A stretch of 64,000 bases of DNA. It comes from Dyadobacter linearis. GTDB taxonomy: Bacteria > Bacteroidota > Bacteroidia > Cytophagales > Spirosomataceae. Location: the NCBI RefSeq assembly GCF_907165045.1, contig NZ_CAJRAU010000002.1:124001-188000 (forward strand), in the 5' to 3' direction. The translations under genes and the position numbers were made by a program. Shown piece by piece: positions 26,948 through 35,209 of this stretch. The notes beneath the pieces are model-generated. The model was not told the origin of the DNA. It ran no database searches and saw only the letters and a list, made by a program, of their open reading frames with translations. Position 1 is the first letter of the stretch. Each line of letters opens with the position of its first letter.

Positions 26948-27286
26948 TTAACTTAGCGTTTCCATCGCCTGCTCGTGGTCCTTGAAAATCCGGAATACCT
27001 TGTCCATTCTGATCAGCGTCAACAGGTTATGTACATCAGGTTTCAGCGCGACCAGGTAAATATCGATGCTTCTTGGCAGTCCGTATTTGAGTGCGACCAC
27101 CAGGCTTCCTAAAAATGAGCTGTCTATATAATTCACATTTTCAAAGCTCACCACGATCAGTTTTGCACCGTTCACCATCAGGGTGATCATTTCCTCTTTG
27201 AACTGGTCTGCATTGGTCAGGTTGGCTTCTACTGCCAAAATGGTGGCCTGAACAACGCCGTTGACTTCTTTTGTACTTAGGATCAT
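26948..27286 (-). CDS. STAS-domain anti-sigma-factor antagonist
   Basis: 112 residues, a single STAS domain. The conserved phospho-site loop reads NYIDSSFLGSLV, with S56/S57 at the position that is phosphorylated in SpoIIAA and RsbV. It is 6 bases after the receiver-PP2C phosphatase and before the GHKL ATPase, which completes the classical trio of phosphatase, antagonist and kinase. It should switch partner according to its phosphorylation state. Confidence 0.9.
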   Translation of the reverse strand: MILSTKEVNGVVQATILAVEANLTNADQFKEEMITLMVNGAKLIVVSFENVNYIDSSFLGSLVVALKYGLPRSIDIYLVALKPDVHNLLTLIRMDKVFRIFKDHEQAMETLS

Positions 27287-27292
27287 AGTAAC

Positions 27293-28450
27293 CTATTGTT
27301 TTTCAATAAAAATAATACTCGCGTCATCCAGCTGGTTGGAGTCGTCGATACCCGACAGTACGTACTTTTGGATCAGGTCAAAACTGTGCGACTGGCCTAA
27401 ATAGGGCCGGATCTTTTCAACAAAAAATGGATAATCGCTTTTTTTAGAGTTTTTATCGGGAATGTCAATCATACCGTCGGTGAATATCGCGAGCTGATCT
27501 CCGGGCTGCATTTTCAGGACCTGTTTGTCATATAATCCTTCTTCCAGCAGGCCGAGCAAGAGACCGGAAGACTGGACTGTTGCTATGCGTTGGTTTGCGG
27601 TTTTGAAGCCGATCAGCGGAAGGTCACCCGCGCCGGTGTAATGCACTTCGCCGGTTTCACTGTCGAGCAGGATCAGCGAAAGGCTGGACAGGATGTTTTG
27701 AAGGCTTTCGTCGAGACAGATCAGTTTATTGATCTTTTGAACAATTTCATCCAGATCAAAGTCCTTGTCTAATACACAAAACCGGATCGCTGCACGGATA
27801 TAGCTCAGGAAGCCGAAAGTGAAAAACCAGGCCTTCCACTTTTTTCCCATAATATCGCCCAGAAATGCGAAACAATAGCGATTATCGACACGGACAAAAT
27901 CGATAAAATCGCCGCCTGGATAGCCCCGGTAGCCTTTATGCCAGAAATGGATCTTGAAGCCCGGCAGCTCCGGTGCGCTGGTCGGGATAGATTTCACATT
28001 CAATGCGTCGGCTGCAATTTTTAGCTCACGAACAGACCGCAAATGCTCGTTTTCAAGTGATTTAATAATATTATTCAGCTTGGAAACGATGACGGGAATC
28101 GGTGTTTCTTTATTGATGAAATCCAGCGCGTACATATTCAAACCTTCCAAAACGAGCGAATTGTCGGTGAAGGAGGTGAGGAATACGAAGGGTATCTCAT
28201 TGATTTTGGGATTCATCAGCACCGCCTGGCGAAAGTGGAAACCATTCATGCCCGGCATATCGTAATCTGAAATGATCAGATCAGGTATTTCCACTGACAA
28301 CAGGTCCAGTGCGCCGGGGCCGGAGTCGCAAAGCACGCATTCATAACCGGCTTTGCGCAGGGCCGACTCGATTACTCTGCCGAACAGCACGCTATCTTCC
28401 ACCAAAAGGATCCTTTTTACACTGGTGGGCGGGTCGGGAAATGCGATCAT
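27293..28450 (-). CDS. Receiver-controlled PP2C (SpoIIE/RsbU-type) phosphatase
   Basis: 385 residues. Residues 12-130 are a complete receiver: E18-D19, D62 in IISDYDMPGMNG, T92/S93, K114. Residues about 163-385 are a SpoIIE-type PP2C domain with metal ligands D181 in YPGGDFID, D199 in GDIMGK, the TDG motif at 324-326 and DD at 375-376. In the RsbU family it removes phosphate from a STAS protein, here most likely the product of the next gene 6 bases away. Phosphorylation of D62 would switch it. Start ATG overlaps the stop of the two-TM gene (ATGA). Confidence 0.92.
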   Translation of the reverse strand: MIAFPDPPTSVKRILLVEDSVLFGRVIESALRKAGYECVLCDSGPGALDLLSVEIPDLIISDYDMPGMNGFHFRQAVLMNPKINEIPFVFLTSFTDNSLVLEGLNMYALDFINKETPIPVIVSKLNNIIKSLENEHLRSVRELKIAADALNVKSIPTSAPELPGFKIHFWHKGYRGYPGGDFIDFVRVDNRYCFAFLGDIMGKKWKAWFFTFGFLSYIRAAIRFCVLDKDFDLDEIVQKINKLICLDESLQNILSSLSLILLDSETGEVHYTGAGDLPLIGFKTANQRIATVQSSGLLLGLLEEGLYDKQVLKMQPGDQLAIFTDGMIDIPDKNSKKSDYPFFVEKIRPYLGQSHSFDLIQKYVLSGIDDSNQLDDASIIFIEKQ

Positions 28451-28983
28451 TTCTTGTTAAAGTTTAAAACGATCAGGAGCACTCCACCGAAAATGATCAG
28501 CAACGAAACCAGGTCCATTACCGTGACGCCGTCCTGAGGCGTGAAATAAAATATGGTCGCAATTTCAAAACTCGCAGGAGCGGGCATAATGATCATTGCA
28601 AATCCGGTCGTGATCAGAATCACAGCCAGTATCAATATCACTCCTTTCTGAAGTCCTTTATTTGCCGGATGTCCGCTGCTGATCTTACTATCTATCTGAT
28701 TTTCGGCCAGCAATTTTTCCAATCCTTCCAGGAGCTCTTCCCTTGAAAGTGAATTATCTTCGTCAAGTGCCCGGAAAGGCGCGATTTTCCTGCGCGTTTC
28801 CTCGGCGTTTTCAAATGCTTCCGAGATCTGCTCCTGATAAATCCTGGCCCGATGCGAATCCACAGGCGCTTGCCCGATCGCCTGAACCAGCTCCTGCACC
28901 TTACTCTCAAGCAATGTATTCTCCGATTGTTTTCTCGGGAAGATTTTAACGGGCCTGATTTCCAGCAGACGGGTAATTTTCAC
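28447..28983 (-). CDS. Two-transmembrane protein heading the partner-switching/glycan operon
   Basis: 178 residues from a GTG start; no other start codon of ATG type exists before the membrane region. The first 105 residues are polar, charged and helical (ESKVQELVQAI, RARIYQEQISEAFENAEE). Two hydrophobic segments follow at about 112-133 and 156-175, separated by a short loop. I do not recognise a family. Its ATGA overlap with the receiver-phosphatase gene indicates a linked role; it may anchor or signal to that phosphatase. Confidence 0.7.
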   Translation of the reverse strand: MKITRLLEIRPVKIFPRKQSENTLLESKVQELVQAIGQAPVDSHRARIYQEQISEAFENAEETRRKIAPFRALDEDNSLSREELLEGLEKLLAENQIDSKISSGHPANKGLQKGVILILAVILITTGFAMIIMPAPASFEIATIFYFTPQDGVTVMDLVSLLIIFGGVLLIVLNFNKK

Positions 28984-29065
28984 TAGTTCAGCGTTGATTA
29001 GGGATGCTTGGTTCTATGTGCGAATGCAGGTGTTTAGTTCAAAATACGCACATCAGCATTACAAT

Positions 29066-29097
29066 TTGTTAAAGCTATATTTTTTATGCTAATTTTG
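29066..29097 (+). promoter_or_regulatory. Bacteroidota-type promoter for the glycosyltransferase pair at 29163
   Basis: TTG at 29066-29068, 21 bases, then TAATTTTG at 29090-29097, an exact fit to TTG...TAnnTTTG. It gives a leader of about 60 nt. On the other strand the same area reads TTG, 15 bases, TATTTTG, a weaker candidate for the divergent operon that starts at 28983. Confidence 0.7.
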
Positions 29098-29162
29098 AAA
29101 TAGTTCTACAAAACAACGAAAATATTCCCTCATTCCGAACACTTTAAGAAGTCATTTTTTGA

Positions 29163-30080
29163 ATGAAAACAGTTTCCATTGTGACGGTTAATTTTAACCA
29201 GCCTCAGGTTACCGAGGACCTGCTCAAATCGCTTCAAGAGGTTAATACTTACCGTGATCTGGAAATTATAGTGGTCGACAATGGCAGTCGGATTGACCCT
29301 GTTCCTGCCTGGGACGCGAAATACCCCGACATTAAGTTTATTAGGTCAGAAAAAAACACCGGTTTCGCAGGAGGAAATAATATCGGGATCGCACAAGCTA
29401 CGGGTGATTTTTTGTTCCTGATCAATAACGATACGGAAGTTACACCCGATCTGATCGGCAAGCTGGTAGCTAAGTTAGAGGCGAATCCAAGAATCGGAAT
29501 GATTTCTCCAAAGATCAACTATTTCGATACCCCCGAAATACTTCAATATACGGGTTATACCCCAATGAACTATTTGACGGCGCGTAATGCGGTGATCGGG
29601 CAGTTTGAAGAGGATAGGGGGCAATATGACTCGCTCAGCGGAGAGACGGGCTACGCGCACGGCGCAGCGATGATGATCCGGAGGGAAGCTTTGCAAAAGG
29701 CGGGATTAATGGCAGAAAATTATTTTCTCTATTATGAAGAACTGGACTGGTGCGAGCGCATCCGAAAGGCGGGTTACGAGATCCACGTCGACTTATCCGC
29801 GCTGATCTATCACAAGGAATCGGTTTCGGTGGGGAAGCGAACTGCGTTAAAGGAATATTTCATGAACAGGAATCGCATTTTGTTCATCCGAAAGAATGCA
29901 CCTGGCGGTACCTTCTTCTTTTTCTGCTGCTACTTTCTGGCCACAGTCGCGCCCCGGAATATTTTTAAATATATCAAAAACAAGGAATACAGCTTCATCC
30001 CGGTGTTCCTGAAAGCTATTACCTGGCATTTAACTCACAAGGCGGACAGCGATGATCTCGGCTTTCCGCTTACCCGCTAA
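29163..30080 (+). CDS. Glycosyltransferase family 2 (rhamnosyltransferase-like)
   Basis: 305 residues. VSIVTVNFNQPQVTEDLL, IIVVDNGS, then FAGGNNIGIAQATGDFLFLINND with the NND metal motif, and FLYYEELDWCERIRKAGYEI, the pattern of rhamnosyltransferase-like family 2 enzymes. The last 60 residues have a hydrophobic stretch (TFFFFCCYFLATVA). It is followed 3 bases later by another family 2 gene. Sugar identity is unknown. Confidence 0.9.
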   Translation: MKTVSIVTVNFNQPQVTEDLLKSLQEVNTYRDLEIIVVDNGSRIDPVPAWDAKYPDIKFIRSEKNTGFAGGNNIGIAQATGDFLFLINNDTEVTPDLIGKLVAKLEANPRIGMISPKINYFDTPEILQYTGYTPMNYLTARNAVIGQFEEDRGQYDSLSGETGYAHGAAMMIRREALQKAGLMAENYFLYYEELDWCERIRKAGYEIHVDLSALIYHKESVSVGKRTALKEYFMNRNRILFIRKNAPGGTFFFFCCYFLATVAPRNIFKYIKNKEYSFIPVFLKAITWHLTHKADSDDLGFPLTR

Positions 30081-30083
30081 TTT

Positions 30084-31268
30084 ATGAAAATCCTCTTCTG
30101 GCTCAGTCTGTTCGTCGTTTTTTACACTTTTCTCGGCTACGGTATCGTGTTGTATATCCTTGTCCGGCTGAGGCGCATGATCAAGGGTAACCGGGTTATT
30201 CCCGGCCTGGACCACGAGCTGCCGACGTTAACATTAATCATCGCTGCCTATAATGAGGAAAGTATCATTGAAGAGAAAATTGCGAATACGCTGCAGCTTT
30301 CGTACCCTGCCGGCAAACTGAGCGTCGTATTCGTGACGGACGGATCCACGGACAGCACGCCGGAGCTCGTGCGGCATTATCCGGAGATCAAACTCATGCA
30401 CACGCCGCAGCGTAGCGGGAAAATACTGGCAATGCACCGGGCAATGAAAGAAGTGGAGTCTGAAATCGTGGTTTTTACGGATGCGAATACTTTCCTGAAT
30501 CAGGAAGCACTTTTGCTGATAGCCCGGCATTATGCAGATCCGAAAGTGGGGGCGGTATCGGGTGAAAAAAGGGTTATGCAGGAGGCGGTTGCAGATGCGA
30601 CAGCTGGCGAAGGATTCTATTGGAAATACGAGTCTACATTGAAAAAGTGGGATTCTGAGCTGTATTCGGTGGTCGGGGCGGCGGGGGAGCTTTTCAGTGT
30701 CAGGAATTCACTTTATACGGACGTTGAGCCGGATACCATACTGGACGATTTTATGATCTCAATGCGCATTGCGCAGCAGGGGTACCGCATTATTTACGAG
30801 CCGGCCGCCTATGCATCGGAGCTTTCGTCGGAGGACATTAAGGAGGAATTAAAGAGAAAGGTACGTATTGCCGCAGGCGGGATCCAGTCGATTTTGAGAC
30901 TTAAAAAACTATTGAATCCTTTTCACGACCCGCTGCTCTCATTTCAATATATCAGTCACCGCGTACTGCGCTGGACGATCACGCCGTTCCTGATGATGCT
31001 TGCTTTTGTGCTCAATATCGTAATTGTGGCGCAAACGGGCGGCTGGTTCTACGGACTGATTCTGGCTGCGCAGGTTGCATTTTACGGTGCTGCGTTGCTA
31101 GGCTGGTTGCTTGAAAAGCGCAGGATCAAGGTCAAGGCGCTGTTCGTTCCCTACTATTTTTGCGTGATGAATTACGCCGTGCTAGCCGGGATCAGGAGAT
31201 ATATCAAGGGATCACAAAGTGCCGCCTGGGACCGTTCCAAGCGGAAAAGTGCCAGTAATGCAGTTTGA
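30084..31268 (+). CDS. Membrane glycosyltransferase family 2 (processive-type)
   Basis: 394 residues. One N-terminal membrane segment (LFWLSLFVVFYTFLGYGIVLYIL), a GT-A domain with LTLIIAAYNEESIIEEKI, VFVTDGSTDST and VFTDANTF, then DDFMISMRIAQQGYRI, and two or three more membrane segments from about 300. This is the layout of cellulose/hyaluronan-synthase-like enzymes, but the QxxRW motif is replaced by KRKVRIAAGG. It starts 3 bases after the preceding gene, sharing its promoter. Confidence 0.88.
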   Translation: MKILFWLSLFVVFYTFLGYGIVLYILVRLRRMIKGNRVIPGLDHELPTLTLIIAAYNEESIIEEKIANTLQLSYPAGKLSVVFVTDGSTDSTPELVRHYPEIKLMHTPQRSGKILAMHRAMKEVESEIVVFTDANTFLNQEALLLIARHYADPKVGAVSGEKRVMQEAVADATAGEGFYWKYESTLKKWDSELYSVVGAAGELFSVRNSLYTDVEPDTILDDFMISMRIAQQGYRIIYEPAAYASELSSEDIKEELKRKVRIAAGGIQSILRLKKLLNPFHDPLLSFQYISHRVLRWTITPFLMMLAFVLNIVIVAQTGGWFYGLILAAQVAFYGAALLGWLLEKRRIKVKALFVPYYFCVMNYAVLAGIRRYIKGSQSAAWDRSKRKSASNAV

Positions 31269-31278
31269 AAGGGCAGTA

Positions 31279-31647
31279 TTACATCAGCTTTAAACGCGCA
31301 GATTCGGTTTCAAGAATGGGAATGAAGATGTCAAGATCTTTGGAAATAGCGGTATACATTTCCATCAGCTCGCCTGCATCCGCTTCATCTTTGATCGCTT
31401 TTTCGAGCACTTCAACCCGCGGGCGGATACCGGTGAGGCCGGTCATGGTGAAGGAAGGTTTTAACCCGTGAACAATACTGGCCGATTCCTTTCTGTCGTC
31501 TCTGCTCAGTGCGTTTTCCAGAGCTCTCCATCGGGGGAGCGAGTCGCTTAAAAACGCATCAAAAATCATGTGCAGAATTACGGGATCTTCTCCATATGCC
31601 TGGTCAATATAAGCAATATCCAGGGCTGGATTTATTTGTAGGGCCAT
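31279..31647 (-). CDS. Second orphan histidine phosphotransfer (Hpt) protein
   Basis: 122 residues, helical. The Hpt motif SIVHGLKPSFTMTGL has the acceptor H60 and the conserved Lys two positions on; Gly is replaced by Pro. The beginning DIAYIDQAYGEDPVILHMIFDAF is usual for the family. It is convergent with the glycosyltransferase at 30084, 10 bases away, just as the first Hpt gene is convergent with the polymerase gene. No kinase is adjacent. Likely relay partner of local receivers, by inference. Confidence 0.85.
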   Translation of the reverse strand: MALQINPALDIAYIDQAYGEDPVILHMIFDAFLSDSLPRWRALENALSRDDRKESASIVHGLKPSFTMTGLTGIRPRVEVLEKAIKDEADAGELMEMYTAISKDLDIFIPILETESARLKLM

Positions 31648-31692
31648 CGGTTTACGGTTAAAAGTCTTCCAGAAGTGAGTTATTTTATAAAC

Positions 31693-31714
31693 AAAAAGGG
31701 AGCATTACACTCCC
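31693..31714 (-). terminator. Intrinsic terminator of the mla operon
   Basis: Read on the minus strand: GGGAG, seven-base loop, CTCCC, then TTTTTG. It is 29 bases past the stop of the MlaD-like gene. Confidence 0.75.
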
Positions 31715-31742
31715 CCAAAGTAATTCCGCAAAACTATAACAT

Positions 31743-32756
31743 TTATTCGGTTCCCTCTGCTTTTGGCTCTTCTTTTGCAGGCTCTTTCGCTTCTTCCTTA
31801 GCTTTCTTCTTGAAGTATCTGCGGAACAGGAAATTTGAGCGCAGCGCCTGCATATTCTCGTCAAGCTTTCCAGTGCTGCTTTCCAGATTTTGAATAGTTC
31901 CTTTCAGATTAGCCGCAGTCGCTTCGTCGTGCAGCAATATACCCAGCGGGCTTGTTTTATTAGAGTTTAACTCGGCACTCGCCGTTTTCAGGTTGTTGAC
32001 CATTACATTGGCCGAACCTACTGTTTCATTCAACTGCGATATGGTGCCGCGCAGATCCCGCATGATCATCGTGTCGGTTGCGAAATCATTCGCGAGACCG
32101 CCTTTCTGGGTCAATTTTTGAGAATAACTCGAAAGCGAGGCGGTCATGGTTTGCGCATTCACGGAAGCTTTTTTGAGCGCAGCCAGCGTCTGGTCAACGT
32201 CGTTATAAAGTCTTTCATCATTCAAAAGCATCCCCACCGTTCCTTTTCCGGCCAGGATATTCCCACTGATGGTTTTAAAGGCACTGGTGATACCGAGCAG
32301 GTTTTTGTTGTTTTCTGATAAAACGGCCAGCATTTCTTCTGTACTTTCCATTTTTTCAACCACCAGCTCGTCACCGTCCTCGATAGAAGGTACTTTTTGG
32401 GTACCACCGTAGATTACAATGATCTTATTTCCGATCAATCCGTCGGTGCTGACTTTCGCTTTCGCGTTTTTCCGGATAAATTCCTGAGATTTTTCTTCGA
32501 TATTGAGCATTACTTCTACCCTGGAATTTTCCAGGAAGCGGATCGTTTTCACAGTCCCGATCTTGACACCTGAGTACCAGATATTATTTCCAGGCTTCAA
32601 TCCATTTACATCGTCAAATTTAGTTTTGACGGTTATTGTGGAAGAAAAAACCTTCTTCATGCTCCCGATTGTAAGAATACCTACAACGAAAATCACGATG
32701 CCGATGATGACAAAGAGACCTACTGTGACGGAGCGTTTTCTTGTTGATGTTTCCAT
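31743..32756 (-). CDS. mlaD: MlaD-family (MCE domain) lipid-binding protein
   Basis: 337 residues. N-terminal transmembrane helix (VGLFVIIGIVIFVVGILTIG, about 11-31), an MCE domain at about 38-115 (VKTKFDDVNGLKPGNNIWYSGVKIG), then a long helical region and a charged Lys/Glu tail (last 30 residues). The family collects lipids in the periplasm and forms a complex with an MlaE permease and an MlaF ATPase; both are encoded just upstream, 2 bases away for MlaF. It is longer than enterobacterial MlaD (about 180 residues), as is usual in Bacteroidota. Confidence 0.92.
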   Translation of the reverse strand: METSTRKRSVTVGLFVIIGIVIFVVGILTIGSMKKVFSSTITVKTKFDDVNGLKPGNNIWYSGVKIGTVKTIRFLENSRVEVMLNIEEKSQEFIRKNAKAKVSTDGLIGNKIIVIYGGTQKVPSIEDGDELVVEKMESTEEMLAVLSENNKNLLGITSAFKTISGNILAGKGTVGMLLNDERLYNDVDQTLAALKKASVNAQTMTASLSSYSQKLTQKGGLANDFATDTMIMRDLRGTISQLNETVGSANVMVNNLKTASAELNSNKTSPLGILLHDEATAANLKGTIQNLESSTGKLDENMQALRSNFLFRRYFKKKAKEEAKEPAKEEPKAEGTE

Positions 32757-32758
32757 TA

Positions 32759-33523
32759 TTACTGAATAAAATTATAATCGTAAAAACTTTTGATTCTTTC
32801 TTCCTCTGTATTAAATACTTCCTCGAACGTACCCTGTTTCAGGAACTGACCGTCCAGCAGCATTGCAATTTTGTCGCCGGTAGCGCGGGCGCAGGTCAGG
32901 TCGTGGGTGATGATGATTGAGCTTGTGTGATATTTTTCCTTTACCTCGTTGATCAGTTCGTTGATTTCCAGGCAGGTAATGGGATCCAGACCGGCTGTGG
33001 GTTCATCATACAGCATAATCTCAGGCTGCAAAATGAGCGTTCGCGCAATACCGATCCGCTTGCGCTGGCCGCCCGAAAGTTCGGAAGGTACCTGGTTGAT
33101 CGTTTGCAGCAGCCCAACCGCGTCAAGTACGGTTTCAACCTGTTCGTTGATTTCTGCGCGGGTCAGGTTAGCAACGTTCCGCACCAGCGGGAATTCCAGG
33201 TTTTCACGCACAGTCATACTATCGTACAAAGCGCTGTTCTGAAATGAGAACCCTATTTTCATCCTCAGGTCACGCAACTCTTTCTGGTTCAGGGTAGAAA
33301 CTTCCTGACCTAGAACGAGGCAATCTCCGCGGTCCTGTTTCAATAGTCCGGCTATGATTTTAATCAATACGGATTTACCCGTACCTGAGCGACCCAATAC
33401 CACCACATTCTCTCCCTTTTCGACTCTTAGGTCAACACCGCGAAGTACGTGCAGGCTTCCGAAGGATTTGTGCAGATCCTGTATATTGATTACCGGCGCT
33501 TCGGGCTGATTTACTTCTTCCAT
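32759..33523 (-). CDS. mlaF: MlaF-family ABC ATPase
   Basis: 254 residues. Walker A GRSGTGKS (44-51), signature LSGGQRKR (149-156), Walker B IMLYDEPTAGLD with E174, and H-loop IIITHD. It powers lipid exchange by the MlaE permease at the inner membrane. One base separates it from mlaE upstream and two from mlaD downstream, so the three form a tight operon. Confidence 0.94.
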   Translation of the reverse strand: MEEVNQPEAPVINIQDLHKSFGSLHVLRGVDLRVEKGENVVVLGRSGTGKSVLIKIIAGLLKQDRGDCLVLGQEVSTLNQKELRDLRMKIGFSFQNSALYDSMTVRENLEFPLVRNVANLTRAEINEQVETVLDAVGLLQTINQVPSELSGGQRKRIGIARTLILQPEIMLYDEPTAGLDPITCLEINELINEVKEKYHTSSIIITHDLTCARATGDKIAMLLDGQFLKQGTFEEVFNTEEERIKSFYDYNFIQ

Positions 33524-33524
33524 T

Positions 33525-34313
33525 TTATATCCTGAAATAATTAGATACCTGAACTATGATCACTTCCTCGATAAAAATGAGGAACATGGAGATAACAACG
33601 GCAGAGTTAGCAGCTTTTCCAACCCCCTCAGTGCCTTTGCTGGCATTGTATCCCTGGTAACATCCTACAATACCGATCGTAAATCCGTAAGCGATAGACT
33701 TGGCAAGTGAAGTGAAAATGTCAAGAAATGTGATTTGCTCAAATGCGCTCTCAAAGAAGGCGATAAAGCTGGTCCCTTCGTTGAGGGTTACATTTAAAAA
33801 AGCCCCTAGCAAGCTCACCGCCGTACAATAGAACATCAAAATCGGGATAGCAATCGTGGAGGCGAGTACCCTGGTTACGACCAGAAACTTGAACGGATTT
33901 ACAGCGGAAACTTCCATCGCATCGATCTGCTCCGTTACGCGCATGGAGCCCAGTTCTGCGCCGATACTTGATCCGATCTTCCCCGCACTGATCAGGGCTG
34001 TTACCAATGCAGCAAGTGCACGGACGATCGCAATTGCGACCAGTGAAGGCAGCCAGGATACGGCACCAAATTCGGCGAGTGAGGGCCGGGATTGTTTTGT
34101 AAATACCATTCCGGTAATAAAACCCGTCATTCCGATCAGCAACAGTGACTTGTTCCCGATCGCGTAACATTGTTTTACGATTTCCTGGAATTCCATTCTT
34201 CCCTTGAATACTTCCCGGAAAAATCTCAGAAAGAATACGTAGCCATTGTAAACTGCCAGGAAGGCCGAGTCCAATCTTCTGGTGTAAACGTGTTCTCTTT
34301 TCTTAGCGCTCAT
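33525..34313 (-). CDS. mlaE: MlaE-family ABC permease
   Basis: 262 residues, about six hydrophobic segments. Typical patterns: GFITGMVFTKQSRPSLAEFG, SSIGAELGSMRVTEQIDAM, and the late FTIGIVGCYQGYNA. It forms the membrane part of the lipid transporter with MlaF and MlaD. First gene of the mla operon; 40 bases separate it from the EcsC gene upstream on the same strand. The substrate, probably phospholipid, is inferred from the family. Confidence 0.93.
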   Translation of the reverse strand: MSAKKREHVYTRRLDSAFLAVYNGYVFFLRFFREVFKGRMEFQEIVKQCYAIGNKSLLLIGMTGFITGMVFTKQSRPSLAEFGAVSWLPSLVAIAIVRALAALVTALISAGKIGSSIGAELGSMRVTEQIDAMEVSAVNPFKFLVVTRVLASTIAIPILMFYCTAVSLLGAFLNVTLNEGTSFIAFFESAFEQITFLDIFTSLAKSIAYGFTIGIVGCYQGYNASKGTEGVGKAANSAVVISMFLIFIEEVIIVQVSNYFRI

Positions 34314-34353
34314 TCAAATTTTGGCAAAGTGATTTTTTAATTATTGCTTCCTT

Positions 34354-35121
34354 TCAGACGCTCTGCGGGAGTAATGCTTTGTTTCCCGGCAACGTCTGTT
34401 CCTCAAACCACCTCATCCTATACGCATTCATTGCTGTTTTTCCCAGCTTGTCCAGCAAACGGTAGTTGACGATCAGCCCAACCGCGGCTCCGATGCCGGG
34501 GATCAGCTGCGCCATTTTAGCAAGATCAATATAGTCGCGGTATTCCTGTTGAAACGTTTTCCAATCAAATTGGTGAATATCTTCGGGCAGGTCCTGACTT
34601 TTCAACTGCCAATCCTTCATTTTCAAAAAAACCTCCTGCCGCTGTTTCTGGCTGGAAAAGGTCAGTTGAAAAATATGTAGTATAAAAAGTCGCTCGCGGT
34701 AATCGTTCACCGGGCGGCCGTAAATAGCTGCTATCTCAAAAAGTAATTTCAGCTTGATACCAATCAGGATCGGAAACTCGGCCAGTGCCAGAAGAAAACC
34801 GCCGGCACCTGTGATCCCGCCCTCGGCTGCGCCAGCTCTTTTGTAAAATAGTATTCTTTTCCGGGCCGCTTCCTCGATATCTTCCAGGGAATGCCGGGCC
34901 GGGGTAATGGATGTTGTGAATTCTGCACCGGTAAGCACTGCACGCGTCATTTGCTTGATCGTCGTCGTGATCGCCTGGTGTACTTTATCGGGAATAATGC
35001 TGTTGACCTTATCCTGCACCGCCTTCGAAGTCCTATCGACAAAGTTGGGCCGCTTTTGCATCTTTTGCTGCCATTTCAACAGTTCTTGCCGCGTATTTTC
35101 CTCGTAAGTGGTCAAATGCAT
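34354..35121 (-). CDS. EcsC-family protein
   Basis: 255 residues. The mid-region AAEGGITGAGGFLLALAEFPILIGIKLKLLFEIAAIYG and the late LAKMAQLIPGIGAAVGLIVNYRLLDKLGKTAMNAYRMRWF match the EcsC family, named after a gene near the B. subtilis EcsAB transporter. Function is not well known. Two moderately hydrophobic stretches could touch the membrane. It lies just before the mla operon on the same strand and may be transcribed with it. Confidence 0.85.
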   Translation of the reverse strand: MHLTTYEENTRQELLKWQQKMQKRPNFVDRTSKAVQDKVNSIIPDKVHQAITTTIKQMTRAVLTGAEFTTSITPARHSLEDIEEAARKRILFYKRAGAAEGGITGAGGFLLALAEFPILIGIKLKLLFEIAAIYGRPVNDYRERLFILHIFQLTFSSQKQRQEVFLKMKDWQLKSQDLPEDIHQFDWKTFQQEYRDYIDLAKMAQLIPGIGAAVGLIVNYRLLDKLGKTAMNAYRMRWFEEQTLPGNKALLPQSV

Positions 35122-35209
35122 ATCGGTCAGAATAAAGAATCAGGAAGGATAATGTAACTTTTACAGATCAGGTTTACCACTTGATCACAAAAATCATTCC
35201 AACTGAACC

